Assembly: GCA_024138015.1 (NCBI GenBank)
Contig: JAMXBB010000010.1
Coordinates: 55,557,743-55,621,742 of the forward strand
Length of the DNA stretch: 64,000 bases
Source of the DNA: Lumnitzera littorea
Taxonomy: Eukaryota > Streptophyta > Magnoliopsida > Myrtales > Combretaceae
Direction: 5' to 3'
Shown: positions 1 through 12,456 of the stretch, in pieces
How positions within the stretch are numbered: position 1 is the first letter of the stretch
Layout of the letters: every line of letters starts with the position of its first letter
Position numbers and translations under genes: made by a program
Notes under the pieces: model-generated
What the model was told of the DNA's origin: nothing
Seen by the model: only the letters and a program-made list of their open reading frames with translations
The model's database searches: none

Positions 1-786
1 CTTTGTCAGTTCAATAAGGGGTATAACAATGGTACTAAAACCTTTGATGAATCATCAATAAAAGGCTGTCAATCCATGGAGACTTCTCACCTTTGCATAA
101 GTGGTTAGGGTCGATCACTCAACAATTGCTCGGATCTTCTCATCATCAACTAGTAAGCATCCTCCACCATCTACATATCCTAGAAAAATCACTTCCTCCT
201 AGCAAAAGCAACACTTCTTTATGTTACCAAACAATCTTTTTGCTAAAGAACATTATGAAGATGTTCAATATGGTTAGGTAGGTCAGCACTATATACTAAG
301 ATGTTATCAAAATAAACAACAACAAACTTCCCAATTAGATTTCTTAGAACATGATTCATCAACCTCTTAAAAGTACCCAAGGCATTAGATAGTCCAAAAG
401 GCATGACCATCTATTTATACAAGCCATGTCAAGTCTTAAAAGAAATTTTTCATTAATCCTCTTATCTCATTTGAATCTGATGGTATCTTGACTTCAAGTC
501 GATCTTACTAAACACTCTCACACCACTTAGTTCGTCTAACATGTCATTTAGTCTCAAAATGGAGTACATGTACTTGATTGTGATCTTATTTATAGCTTTA
601 CTATCCATACAAATTCGCCAAGTACCATCCTTCTTCGACCCAAGTAATGCATGCACAATACAAAGGCTGAGACTTTCTCTCACATATCCCTTCTCTAACA
701 GTTCATTAACTCACCTCTAGATCTTGACAGCTTGCTCAGGATTCATCTAATGAGTAGTTTTATTCAACAAAGCAGCACTAGATATC
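1..786 (-). pseudogene. Gypsy-A reverse transcriptase, 3' part (decayed)
   Basis: Minus-strand remnant of a Ty3/gypsy pol gene. The longest open stretch (462-683) reads as the N-terminal half of an RT domain, with the family motifs DGTWRICMDSKAINKITIK and FSKIDLKSRYHQI. Further along the minus strand, at about 230-355, the catalytic box reads YFDNILVYS. The usual YFDD therefore has its second aspartate replaced by asparagine, and a stop codon follows soon after. Frameshifts and stops break the rest, so no RT can be made. RT normally copies element RNA into DNA. The remainder of pol (RNase H, integrase) and the 3' LTR should lie left of the window. The 5' part of the same gene continues at 4566 after a solo-LTR insertion. 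Being a Ty3/gypsy RT is near certain; the clade is not resolved. Confidence 0.9.
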
Positions 787-791
787 AAGCC
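787..791. repeat. Target-site duplication AAGCC, left copy
   Basis: The five bases AAGCC here recur at 4561-4565. Between them lies a segment that starts TG and ends CA. Joining the two flanks restores the RT reading region seen uninterrupted in the related copy near 60.86 kb, so this is the integration scar of the inserted LTR. Confidence 0.88.
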
Positions 792-3700
792 TGTAAACCC
801 TACTTTTAGTGGGCCTAAGACTTGATTAAGAGTACCTTCCGAATATTCCCAAAGATCAACTAAACCAAAAACTTAAGTTTATATTTAGAAACAAATTAAA
901 TTTTTACAATTCAAAAACCAATTATCGAGAAAACCTGAGCTTAACAAACTACGAGCTCTAAACTCACCTAAGACCCTAAACCCCAAAACAATTAGGGAAT
1001 TTTGACCCTAAGTGACTAATCGATAATTTAATTTGAATAATTTCATTCAACTTTAGAAAATTTCACAATTTTATAGGAATCAAATCATAAAGTACAAAAC
1101 AATGCAAGATGAAAATCCTAAAGCAATTTCCTATAAGGATATACCCTTATCTTCATGTATAAGCCTTACACATAAATAAGTAAACCAACCAATCACCTTA
1201 GATAACTTATCAATTGAGAGTTGGAATCATTTATCAATTGATAACTTATCAAAATCTAGTAATAAGACAATCTCCTTATCACCTCTTCACTTATACTACA
1301 TATGGACAATTTTTCACAAGATTTCATAAGCTTAACTTTAATAAATGAGACAAGACCACTCCATGACTTAAAAAGACTTTAAATGGCAGATTTAGACAAG
1401 GGAGAAAGGGGGGCCATGCTCTTGTCATTCAACCATCAATCACTTCCTCTTACACATCACTATTCACCCCTTAATGCTTACATCATCAAGAGTTGCAATT
1501 GTTGACTTTGTGTAACCTACAAGACAATACTTCCAAGACATTTAAACACTCATTTTCTCCCAAATCCAACCGGCCACTCTCTTCATCATTTCTCTTACTT
1601 TCAATTTCACTTTCACATCTTCTTTCTCTCCTTTGAAACAAACATAAAAGGGAGAAACAACCTTACCCCACAAAATCAACTTTCCTTCCATTTTTGAAGC
1701 TTCACTCATGGCAACTTTTTCTTTGTTCTTGTGTCATTTTCTTTCACCATCTAAGACCTTTTAAGACCATTAGAACCTTCTACAAACCCCATTCTAAAAG
1801 AACAAAAGATTCGAGTTCCAAAAGGTGGCAAAAAGGAGGAGGCAAAGTTAAAAGCTTAAGTGAAACCTTAGTGCACAACCACCAAACTTTGCTTTAAGGA
1901 CGAGTAACTGTTTCTTGTGATATGTGGATTAGTATTTATGTTAGGAGACTTTGATTTCTTGAAGATATACGTAAGGTTTAAGTTGTTATAACACCAAAAA
2001 TCGTTTTAAGAAACAAACTATGAAACCCTTACATGAAGTTGAAACATAAGCATATAAAGTTGGTGTTCTATAATGACATTTGTTTAATGCTTTGAATGGA
2101 AGATTTTAAGCTAAGAAAATCTTGAAATAAGAACTTTAATGGAGGATGAGCATGCTGGACGTGAGGGTTCCATAGTCATTTGGATGTTAATTTTGTTTCC
2201 ATTAAGTTAAACATGCTCAAACCTAGACTTAAGTTAAGGAAAAATCCATCACATGAAGCTTTATAAAGAAACCAACTTTATATGACATGAGCTATGATAT
2301 GGGAGTTGTATTAAATATAAGATCTTCTATTTCTTTGTGTGGAACATACGTTAAGGAATCATCTTATGGAAGAAAAGTTAAGTTAAGATGTGGACACAAG
2401 TAGTCTAAGTGCATAATCTACCACCTAAACTTAAGGAAATGATGAAACAAGTTGAAAAACCAAGTAAGGACCTCTTCGAACCATCATGAACAGATCTGGA
2501 ATGTGGGAAAAAGAAGCTCAAAAATATGATAAAAGTGAATGAACAAAGTGAAAAAATCAACTAAAGCAAGTATAGTAAGCATATAAAGCCTAAAACTCAA
2601 AACCGAGCCTACAACTCTCAAAACGAGCCTAGAACTCTAAGTTGAGCCTTCAATGAAATTCTGACCAGCACTTTAAAGTGTCAAGAGAGGTTGTTTTGAA
2701 GCCTATAAGAAATCCACCTAAAGCCTCATAAGCCCATCAAAGTCATTAATTTTAGTTTGAACAAAAAACAAGCCCATTTGATAATTTAAGCCCACTAAAG
2801 GGCCCAAGAAGTGGTTGTTAACCTTAGGAATATAAATCAAAGTTGTAAATCTGATCTCAAGGAGTATTTTAAGTCTAGGATAAAATCTTAAGACCAAGCC
2901 CAAAGGATTCCTCAAGTTATTAAAAAGCTCATTTACCAAACAAGGCCTAAAAATACTCCAACACATGAGGAACGCTACTGTTCTAACCCATGGATAGAAT
3001 TGTATACCTCATTTCGAAAATCTAACCTTACCACGTTAAAGTACACTCGAAAACGATGAAGATTGACTATAAGATCATAAAAATTGGATTTAAAACGAAA
3101 AAGTTATATGCAATTGAACTTTAGGTAAAAACCGAGAAAAATTACGAAAAATAGTCAAGAATATAACTTAAGGAAAATTTACTTAGTTTCTTAAGTTTGT
3201 TTCAATTCCTTATAAAAATTATTTCAATGACCAGGGGACACTGTTTACGGAGACAACTTGCCTCTGAAGTACTTTGATTAACCCACATGGCAAAGTGAGT
3301 AAATTCCCGATAACTCTTTACTTGATTGTGCTTATAGAATAGATACACCTAAACTTATATATATATATTTGGATGCTTGTCGAATATGGGAGATGCATGT
3401 GTATGAAATTGTGGATGAATGTGATGACTTGTTAATTATATTTAATAAGGGGAATTGTTTGCATTATATATACATGTGAATTGTATGGAATGAAATTGTC
3501 TGATTACCCTGAAAATTGAGATAATCACTTATCTGATTAAGAAATCAAAATGAATCATGCATACCCCATATAGCATACGGATAACACCGACTACCGCTTC
3601 ATGTAGAAGATGGGAGGGGACTCACAGGAATACGAGTTTCCTATAGGATTGAGCACTAGCTATGTCATCATATATATTGAGTCTCTATCTTAAGCTGATG

Positions 3701-4560
3701 GACTTACTAAGCGTCGGGAGATGCCAACCGTCGGTGAGGGGCCGAGTCTTGTAGCTTCTGCTTAGGGCGCGTGTTTGTAGACTGCGAAGGCCACCACATC
3801 ACTAGACTTGGGATTTTAAAAGATATGATTTGATTTTAGTAAAGGAAGTATACATACATATATATATATAAAGTTTTGTTTTGGCATGAGCACGATAGTG
3901 CAAATGAAAAAAAAACTAAGGTCTAGAACCTAGATTTTAGTTAGGGTCGGTTAATTATCTCCAAACCCCGACTTCAGGGGGCGTAATTCTGAGTCGTATA
4001 CAGTTCCTAGGTTACTGCATGCGTTATTTGGCATATTGATTGTTCATTCATTCATATGACTGTGCATCTAATAAATTTCTGTCATGTGGTATTGATAAAG
4101 GTAATTATCTCACTAAGCGTAAGCTTATACCCCAACAGTTATTTTCCTTGCAGGTTGATCGATAGTTAGGAATGGGATAGGAATCGAGTGCAGAGTGCTA
4201 CCATTGAATCAGTATAATGAAAAGCTTGTGTAGTTAATTCGAAATGCTCCGAAAAACAAACAATGTCTCAATTAAGTTTAGTGTTTTTAGTAAGTTTAGA
4301 ATTTTCTAGAATTGTCTATCTTATTTCACTATCTTGGTAGGGGATACCAATTCTCTGCGGTTCTGAGGAATTGTGGAAAAATGGATATCCATAATTATCT
4401 ATATTATATAATGAGTCAATTAATTAAAATTGAAGACTCTAGCAAATAACTATTTAGAGTCTTATAATTTCTGACTTGCAAGGCGATTTTCTTATCATGG
4501 GTATACACGTAATATGGAAATTTTAGGCAATACTACTAGGCCCCTCCTAGGGTCGCTACA
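792..4560 (+). mobile_element. Solo LTR, 3.77 kb, Del/Tekay-like, inserted in Gypsy-A
   Basis: The segment begins TGTAAACCCTAC and ends GGTCGCTACA, the TG...CA ends of an LTR, and has a perfect 5-bp target duplication. No coding domain, primer-binding site or polypurine tract is visible inside, so it is read as a solo LTR left after recombination between two LTRs. Plus-strand orientation is suggested by a TATA-like CATAAAAGG near 1643 and a splice-acceptor-like TTTTCCTTGCAGG near 4143. A GC-richer block lies at about 3560-3800. Very long LTRs with a TGTAA(C/A)ACCC-type start are usual in Del/Tekay chromoviruses; that lineage is inferred, not shown. The same architecture recurs at 25522-28442 and, reversed, at 30814-33680. 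Confidence 0.8.
1643..1651 (+). promoter_or_regulatory. TATA-like box of solo LTR
   Basis: CATAAAAGG lies downstream of a CT-rich stretch and about 850 bases into the LTR, a plausible core promoter position for the element. No transcript evidence is available from sequence. Confidence 0.4.
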
Positions 4561-4565
4561 AAGCC
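4561..4565. repeat. Target-site duplication AAGCC, right copy
   Basis: Second copy of the 5-bp duplication flanking the 792-4560 solo LTR. The Gypsy-A RT sequence resumes immediately after it. Confidence 0.88.
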
Positions 4566-6818
4566 AATGTAATGTTCAATGCTTTGAAAGGGAGGTAATC
4601 CCTCAGGTTGCTACTTGGGAAACAGGTAAGTATATTCATCCAATAGCTCTTGAATCTCCTCAAGTATCTCAACTTAATCTTTCGATTCCAACAATTGTCT
4701 AGCTAATAAGAAGGTCAGCACATCAAACTTAATAGCTTCTTAAAGCTCCGATCAACTTAGAATCAACACATTATTAGATCCTTAGGCTAACTTAGCTTAC
4801 AGCTTGCTTACTTGACTCAAGGTCATGGGGTTCAAGGTGATTTTCCTTCCTATCTTTCTCAAACACATACATGTTCTTAAAACCATCATAAATGACCCCT
4901 TCGATCAAACAGCCATGGTCAGTCTAGCAATACATGTGATGTACATATGGGTAATATATTATAGAGAATTTCATCAAAATAATTCTTGATTAAGATTGGC
5001 AACAGCACTTGTCGAGTGATGTATAAGGTTCCTTTCTCACTTAACCAATGCACCTTATAGGGTCTTGGATGTGAGATGGTTAGCAGCTTGAACTTCTTAA
5101 CTAGTTCAATAGACGCTACATTAGTGCAACTCCCATTATTTACTATAGGATCATATACTTGCTCGTTCACCTTATAAGTGATGTGAAACAAGTTCTCGCA
5201 TTGCACTTCCCCAATTGATGGTTCAATGCTCATTACTCATCCAATGACTAAGGTTAACTTATCCAAATTCTCGGCAAATACATCTTCCTTAACTAGCTCA
5301 TCGTTTACCTCAACTTTTTCCTCCAACTCTCTTATCCACCTCAATCCTTAGGGCATCTCCTTTAATGACCATAGTTCTTCTATTCAAACATTCAGCAGCT
5401 ATGTATACAAATCCTTAGTACTTAAAGCACTTGATCTAACTTGTCTTCCTCCCAAATCCTTATCCCTTCTCATAAGTTCTCTTAAATAACTCCTGGTTAG
5501 CAAGGCAACTCTTCAGCTTAGTCACTATCTCAATTCTTCTGCTAAGGTCAGTGCTTTAGGGAGCTTAGCAACTACCCTAAGTAGGTTAGTGAGATTGGCT
5601 AAGTGGGCTCATTGGAGGTCGACTTAGCCTATTTCTCCTCTATCTCTCTATTCACTAGGCAATTTTGATGACCTCATCCAATGTGGTAAAATGTTGTAGT
5701 TCTACTATGCCTCGAATATCATATTTCAATCTAATAAGGAATTTGGCAACTATTTAGGCTGAAGGTTTATCTACCTCACATTGGATTATGAGCATTTAGA
5801 ATTCCTAAACATACTCATCAATAGTTTGACTTTCTTGTCTCAACTTTTGAAGTCAAGTAAAAGTATCATGTAGATAAGTATCTAGCACAAATCTATTTCT
5901 AAGGATTCTCTTCATCTTGAGCCAGGTGCTTACCTCTTTGTCTCCTTCTCTCCTTTTTATGACCTGGAAGTTTCTCCACCAAATCATAGCATACTCTAAG
6001 AAATGTACAATAGTAGCTCTCATTTTCCCTCGGTCCTCATATTGGTAATAATTAAAGACTCACTCTACTTTCTCTTGCCAATTGAGATAGTCATCAGCAT
6101 TTCTAGAACCATTGAAGCTCAAGATTTAAAGCTTCATAAGGTCGGCAACTCGATGTATGTAAACTTGCTCTTCCACTTCAACATACTCTTCTTCTTCATC
6201 TTCTTCATCTACTTCACTTAAGTTAATCCTCTCCGCACATGATCTCTGACTCTTCCACCTTGATTTTATCGAGTTGGGATTTGTTTTCTTGCAGGCTGAG
6301 CATCTTGGGGAGTATTTTGAGGGGCGTCAACAAGCTAAAAGGCTAATGCATGAATATCTCTGGTTAAGTCGATTATCAAGTTAGCCATTTCATCGATTCA
6401 TTCATCTATACTTTTAAGAGTATTTTGGCACTATCGTCCATTGTAGACAACACCACTATTATCATCCCTAATACCTACATTCACACTTGAGTCAATCATT
6501 CTTTTACAAAATTTCAATAACACTCAAATCTTTGATACTCAAGACACAACATTGTTTTCAAACCAACCAACTCACACACTTACTATTTCTACTCACTCAA
6601 TTCACTAGTTCACAGAGGACATGCAACTACTACTTGCTTTGTTTTCTCAATTCAAAATAGAGTACAATAAGGAATACACACAACACCAAACCAATACATC
6701 TTCAACTTACTCAAACTCTTACAGCTAACTCTTTCACTACCATTACCCATTACTACAGCCAATACTACCATAGCATAGCAACAACTAGCTCAAATACAAC
6801 TTACCTAAATGAACATTC
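4566..6818 (-). pseudogene. Gypsy-A gag, protease and start of RT (decayed)
   Basis: Minus-strand coding remnant, read from high to low coordinates. About 6480-5640 is a Retrotrans_gag domain, with recognisable stretches such as FLEYAMIWWRNFQ and LRNRFVLDTYLHDTF. About 5440-5370 is a zinc knuckle reading CFKY...AAEC, so one cysteine and the histidine are replaced by tyrosine. 5233-4919 is a retropepsin-like domain of the RVP_2 type (NGSCTNVASIELVKKFKL, then RPYKVHWLSEKG). The catalytic aspartate expected just before GSCTN is asparagine. Below that the sequence runs toward the start of RT, interrupted at 4565. Many stops and frameshifts are present. Gag would form the particle and the protease would cut Gag-Pol; neither can work here. 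The whole block aligns by eye with Gypsy-B at 60.7-62.7 kb, so both are one family. Confidence 0.88.
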
Positions 6819-6830
6819 GCTCTGATACCA
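6819..6830 (-). promoter_or_regulatory. Primer-binding site, tRNA-iMet type
   Basis: On the minus strand this reads TGGTATCAGAGC, the exact 12-base plant retroelement site complementary to the 3' end of initiator methionine tRNA. It lies 3 bases inside the 5' LTR, the standard position for priming minus-strand DNA synthesis. It fixes both the orientation and the LTR boundary of Gypsy-A. Confidence 0.9.
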
Positions 6831-6833
6831 AGA

Positions 6834-7717
6834 TAATAGGCTACGCCAAGAGCAGACAAGAGAGATTGTATTGAGGTAGGCCCAAGCTTGCAGAAAGCTT
6901 AAAATGGAAGATGAGATATACATAGAAACAATGAAGTAAACAAGCAAAAATCTATGAACAATTTCAAGGATATAACACACTAAGGAAATTCCATGGACTC
7001 ACAAAACTAACTCAATGTGATACAAGAGCAGCTTGATGAGATCACTCGTCACGTAACCTTACTTAAGAGTTAGGATAAAAGTGAGGAAATAAGTAAGCAT
7101 AGTCGCTCATAAGAAGTGGTATGAATTCAATATATGGATTCTAATTCTTGTGACTACATATTACCAGGGTATTTATACTCAAAATGTTATAGTAACCTAC
7201 CTAAAATAGAAAGGACAAAAAGGATATTGTCTAAAAGGAGTAATAAAGGGTACAAATGAAAAATAAAAAAAATGAGATGCAACAAATCCTTTCACGTAAG
7301 GACTGGATATGTAGCAAATAGTCATTGGGGAACTCTTAACAAAAACAGACAAAGTTGTATGGTTAAGCTGGAGGTTGCTAAGAAGAGATGTCAAGCAAAC
7401 CTGATGATTCTTTTGACGAGGTGTTAGCTCAGATGCATTGTGGGGTTCTTGGCACAAGTATTGTCGAGCTGGTAATCGGTGTAGGTAGAGCAGAGCAGTC
7501 TATAGGGTTAGCCAAGTAGTTAGGGGAGTATGAATCAAGTTAATACACAATGTTTGATAGAACTAAAATAGCTCGGCTCGACATGTGAAGTTGTTCGACA
7601 GTAAGGATCAACTCAGCCTTGGCTAGAGTTGGTTAAAACAAGAGAATCCGCTTCATTAGTCCTTCAAGCCTTCAAGCTTAAGTTTGGGTCCATGGTCCAA
7701 TTGTCTAATTCCCATCA
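6834..7717 (-). mobile_element. Gypsy-A 5' LTR
   Basis: 884-bp LTR on the minus strand. Its inner edge is set by the primer-binding site and its outer edge by the end of similarity with the Gypsy-B LTRs (37713-38638, 63078-64000), which share the GCC...AAGCTT...TAAAATGGAAGA-like start and the ...CATCA end. The inner end reads TAATA where the Gypsy-B copies read TGATG, so the terminal TG has decayed. A TATA box (GAGTATAAAT on the minus strand) lies at 7171-7180. The partner LTR is left of the window, so the target duplication cannot be checked. Confidence 0.82.
7171..7180 (-). promoter_or_regulatory. TATA box in Gypsy-A LTR
   Basis: Minus-strand GAGTATAAAT. An equivalent GTATAAATAC occurs at the matching place in the Gypsy-B LTR (about 38028-38037), which supports it as the element's core promoter. 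Confidence 0.55.
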
Positions 7718-9090
7718 CGTTAAAAGGATGGAGAGATACTTCGAGAGTTTGTTACTTGATTTAATAATGCTGTTGTTGAGATCATTCGATTGGATGGGAA
7801 AGTAACTATTCATATGGCTATCTAAGGTGTGAGAGCCTTTAAAGACTTCTTTAGGTCTTTATCCAAGAGTAAACTAAAGGCTGACTAAATTTTGGATGAA
7901 GGCCCATCAGTATATGGATCAAGAGGATAATATCTACACTAGGCAAGAGGTCAACCAAGAGAGGTCCAAAGGAAAGAAAGACAAGGAGAAAGGGTTGATG
8001 AAAGACCAATTAGGGGTGAAAAGCCCTCCTATGGCAATAAAGGTGGCTTAAAAGATAGGAAGTACCTAATGCCTATTTGAACCTATGCCTAACATACCCT
8101 ACCTCGCGCGTTCCCTCCCCACCCCCTCAACCGACCTCTTGGGGAAATATAAATGGAAGTCTATAAAAGACGGATACTAACCTTCCTAAAGAAAACGAGG
8201 GGCAATCCCAATCATAGGAACTCAAACAAGTACTACAACTTCCACTGAGATCATACAACACGGACAAGTGCTTCCAAATGAAAAATGCCTTAGTAAATGC
8301 CATACAAAGAGGTTACTTTAGGGAGTACATAGCCAACACTAATGATTATACCAACCAATCTCCTTAGTGTGTCCAAAAGAAGACCATGATGAGAACAACA
8401 ACAACCGCTATAATTGCACTCCTCATGGTGTCATTAACACCATCATTAGGGACCCAATCCTAAGAGTTGACCAAGCACAAATAGCTCAACTGACTCCTCA
8501 TCAAATGAGTAAGTGCTAACCCTATGAAAGAAGGGATAAAGACTGAAGACCTTTATCTCCTTTTCTAAGGAAGACCTCGAGGAGATTGAGACCTCTCACT
8601 AAGACACCCTTTTGATTAGTGCTTGGATTTTAGACTTTGAAGTTCTAAAGGTGATGGTAGACACTAGCAACTCTACTAATATAATGTTCAAACATATGTA
8701 TGATCAAATGAGGGAGACATTACCCTCAAAATGAAGCCTTACCGTCACAAGCTTATTGGCTTTAATAATCAAGCCATCTTGCCTAAGAGCATAATAACCC
8801 TTACATTGAGCTTAGCGGTGATGACAACGACATCTCCGAGCAACCAGTGGAGTTTGTAATAGTGGACTATTAGTCTCCCTACAGCATCATCTTGGGACAA
8901 CCAAGCTTGATGAATTTCAAAATTACCACGTTGCCCTTCCATCTAAAAGCAAAATTCCCAACACCACCTCGGGTGAGTATTTATAAGGGCAATTAAGATG
9001 AATGTTTGAAGTTGTGTTTTAGGGATACTAATGCATTTTATTCGTTGATTAATGAAAAACATGCACAATAAATGCTTCAAGTTGTGTTTT
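7718..9090 (+). pseudogene. Tat-type gypsy gag-protease fragment
   Basis: Plus-strand decayed coding sequence of a different gypsy lineage. 7740-7990 reads as gag (about residues FFRSLSKSKLKADQILDEG, then NIYTRQEVNQERSK). 8225-8330 is the zinc-knuckle neighbourhood (SNKYYNFH, then NALVNAIQRGYFREYI), with the expected first cysteine replaced by tyrosine. 8650-8705 is the protease active site, reading VDTSNSTNIMF; the aspartate is kept but the following GSS is lost. 8840-8975 reads IVDY*SPYSIILGQPSLMNF, the usual end of the protease. Several stops are present. The fragment begins exactly where the Gypsy-A LTR ends, so Gypsy-A probably inserted into it and its 5' half lies left of the window. 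It closely resembles the gag-protease of the Tat element at 48.3-49.6 kb. The downstream end is uncertain. Confidence 0.75.
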
Positions 9091-12000
9091 AGTGAACAAT
9101 GGGATACAATAAAGAAAGTGAGTCATCTCACTGTGCTTTAAAAGGATTCGGTTCATGTTATGTGGTCAAAAGAAGAGGTGGCGCAATTAAGGGGTGTGTT
9201 TGTCTTTAATGAACCATTCAAAAAAGATAAAGAATTGAATAAGAATTTGTTTAACGGCAACAAAGTTCTAATGATTTATAGTCACACAAAATCACAAGTT
9301 ATTTCCACCTCCAAGCCACACTCCTGCATTTATTTGAATAAATTTCATCAAAACCGACGAAAACCGATTAAACGCTAAAATTATTATTATTTTTTAAAAG
9401 GGATCAAAATTAGGCTTAAACAAACCTAATTCGTACAATTTTGACATATAGTGAAATAACGGCGTCCACATGCGACTTCATTGATGTGCATAGGCTCCCT
9501 TCAGAAGACGCCATGGTACAGTTGGCCAATGCAAGAGATTATCAGAATGCGGCCGCTATCGTGCAAACATCATTTCTTCTTCACCCGTCCATCAAGGTTT
9601 AAGTGAGTAAGGTTGAGCACGTCAGCGAGCAGCTCGACTTGGCTATTAAGGCACACTTAAACCCAAAATGGTTTTAGTACGAAACGCGTCCGCCATTCAG
9701 ACAGCACGCCCGTCATCTGGACAAACACATCCATAGAATAAAAAGCTGCAAAAGGCTACAATTGTTTTTTACGCAGGCAACACTTCTTATCTTATCTCCC
9801 CTCTCAAATTAACAACTTCAGTCCTTAGTTTTGGGTCACTAGTAGCTTTTAGTTACTTAGCACAGAATTGTGGATATTTTAACCCTTGGGTTTTTTATGT
9901 AGTTTTGGATGGGGATCAGCTTATCCCATAACAAGAAGGTATCACAACTAATAAAATAGAAAAGAATAAAGTGGGAAACAAATATAATAAGAAAATAAAA
10001 ATAGGGAACTAATATAACAAGAACTAGAATTATGAAACGACTAAAATTAGGACACCAAGTTGAATGAAAACCTTGCTAAATTGTGAAGTAAAAAAAAAAA
10101 AAGAGGGAGAAGTGGGATTCACACCAATCGTTGACTTATCATGCACATTAGGATCCACCATTAAGTTTATTAAATAAGATTCTAGAAAAACGAATTCTAC
10201 TACTCATTAAGTAGCATGAATTTTTCACGATATGATATGGGCTGTAAGACTAAAGAAAAAGTACCAGCATAAATCAACATGATACGATCAGGAGCATGGT
10301 CTATGAAGATCTTAGGCTTAAGAGCGACAGGAAGTAACATAAACCCACCAAAACGAAGCTATAAGAAAAGGGTTGCTCCTAAAATGTTAAGTTTACCTAT
10401 TGGCCAGAAGTACTACTACCACAAAGATTGCCAACCCATTTGGAAGGCCGGTAGTAATTATATTTTTCAGGGAAATACAAGTTATATTGCACTGACACAA
10501 TATCAATGATTGAGATTTAATAGAATACCGAGCATGATTTAAAAGAATTCACCGAACATGAAACTAAATCAATATCGCAAGTACTACATGAAAATTTGTT
10601 CATCTAAAATTTTAGATTGCTGAATGTTTACATCTGTTGACTTCTCGAGTGCCAAGTTAACACCTAGAGTCTCCATTAATGATTGTCAGCCAAGCAGGTA
10701 ACAATCGAGGCATCACAACACAAGATCATATCTTCTATAATTATTTAGGAACGAGGCTTATCCATCTGCTCAGTTGAATTTTACGAGCCATATTACAAAC
10801 CAAAAATGGATAGTACTATGAATAAATCTACCTCATGCATACACAACTTGCAAGCAACAGCATCTCTATGCAGAGAAAAACTATTTAGCTCACTGAGTGG
10901 GGAGTTCATAAGGTTTATTAAAATAATAATAATGATAATAATATGCAAGGGCAATTATTAAAAAATAAAAGCAAGCAAAACGACATGAATGTAAATACAC
11001 AACGCCTTCACTAGAATGGCCTATAACCAACTAAACTTAAAACGGTGCAGGAAAGTCCAGCGACATTCTTTCTATTTTATAGGCCTCACCAGTTTAAGAA
11101 CAAAGTCAATAACACAAGCAAGTGCAATGACCGAAGGCAACAATGTCCACTGCCATCACTAAGATTGAGAATAATAATCTTCTGTAATTGTGGAAAACAC
11201 TCAAGGATACAAGCAAACCATTTCACAAGCCTTTTCCCCATCATGGGAGCGACTAAACAGATCAAATTAGGCCATGTGACACCAAAATAAGTTGAGATGG
11301 AACTCAAAAATATAATAATTGCAAAAATCAAACGAAAAAAGATGGTAATTTACAGAGGAACAGCAACAGACGATCTCCCAGCAGATCTTCAAAGTAGAAG
11401 CTGCCTCAGTGGCAAAATTGGATCATGTAGCATTATGGGTTCCAAAAGAGACAAAAAGGCTCAGATCAATTGACTCAAAAAGACTACCTATCACATGCAT
11501 GTTAGAAGCAAGTGATTCGGTCTGCTTAAGTCGAGGAAGCAGGAAATAAGATGTATTAGAAATAGGACAACTGCTAGCCCGAATTTCTGATAAAGCTTCC
11601 ACGTTTTCTGCCGGTGTGTTGCAGATGAAACTCTTCAATCGCTAATCAATGGCTTGACTAGAAGTGAGAATATACCAAGTTAAGTGCATATGGCTCGTTG
11701 AAGCAGAAAAGGCTTTCAATATTAAGTTTAAAACCATGTACTATTGGCAACAAAGAAACCAAGTCATGCAGCCAAAATGGCCTACCATCCTGCCAAAAGC
11801 TCAACGAAATTAATAAATTGCATTAGTATAAATATAAAGACAACTTCTCAAAGAAAAAAGGAACTCTTAAAGAGACAAAAGTTTACCCGCTTGACTTCTT
11901 ATAAAATAGTTAGAGATACTTGAAAACACAGTCAAAATGGTCATTTCTCTTCTAAGACCGTTATCCCTTCCAAGGGAGAAAAGCATAACTCCAGTATTCA

Positions 12001-12272
12001 CTCCTCCACAAAGTCATCTAGAATGCAAAACTATTGACCAGCGCACAAAAGCCAACGCAAACAAGATGAGCAGAATGGAATTAATCATGTCCATAGCAAT
12101 TTCTCATAGATAAAGTTCAAAGAGAATCCAGCAGCAAGCATTCATTCAAAGATTTAAGTCCAGCTAAGAATGCGCAAGTCAAGCAAGGATAAATCTCTTT
12201 TGGATAGACAGAGCAAAAAGAGCATTGAGTAACATAGGGGCAGGAACATAAGCACTTCAAATATCGAATCTT
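9091..12272. other. Intergenic sequence, no gene recognised
   Basis: No domain or exon structure was recognised on either strand. The stretch at about 9420-9760 is richer in GC and CG dinucleotides than its surroundings but has no long open frame. The part above about 11 kb may include far downstream transcribed sequence of the RNA-binding gene, whose polyadenylation site could not be fixed. Confidence 0.4.
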
Positions 12273-12456
12273 TTAGTGAACTTCTCCACCTGGAAGAATT
12301 GATCGGCTATGTAGTTCCACCAAGACAACAAATGGTATACATCCATATAAGAAGCTCTGCCGCCTTGTCATAGTAGAAACATCACCACCATAGAAACGTG
12401 ATAGACATGTAATGTAAGATCGATGCTGCCTACCACAATCAGAAGCAGTCACCCTA
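12000..12456 (-). other. Probable 3' UTR of the RZ-1-like gene
   Basis: Sequence just downstream of the TGA stop (12459-12457), where a second stop TAG follows at once. It has no coding potential of its own in the gene's frame. A clear polyadenylation signal was not identified, so the far end is a guess. Confidence 0.35.

Noticed and set aside
10279..10509. 76-residue plus-strand open frame in intergenic DNA
   Set aside because: No recognisable domain, no splice or promoter context, and length expected by chance.
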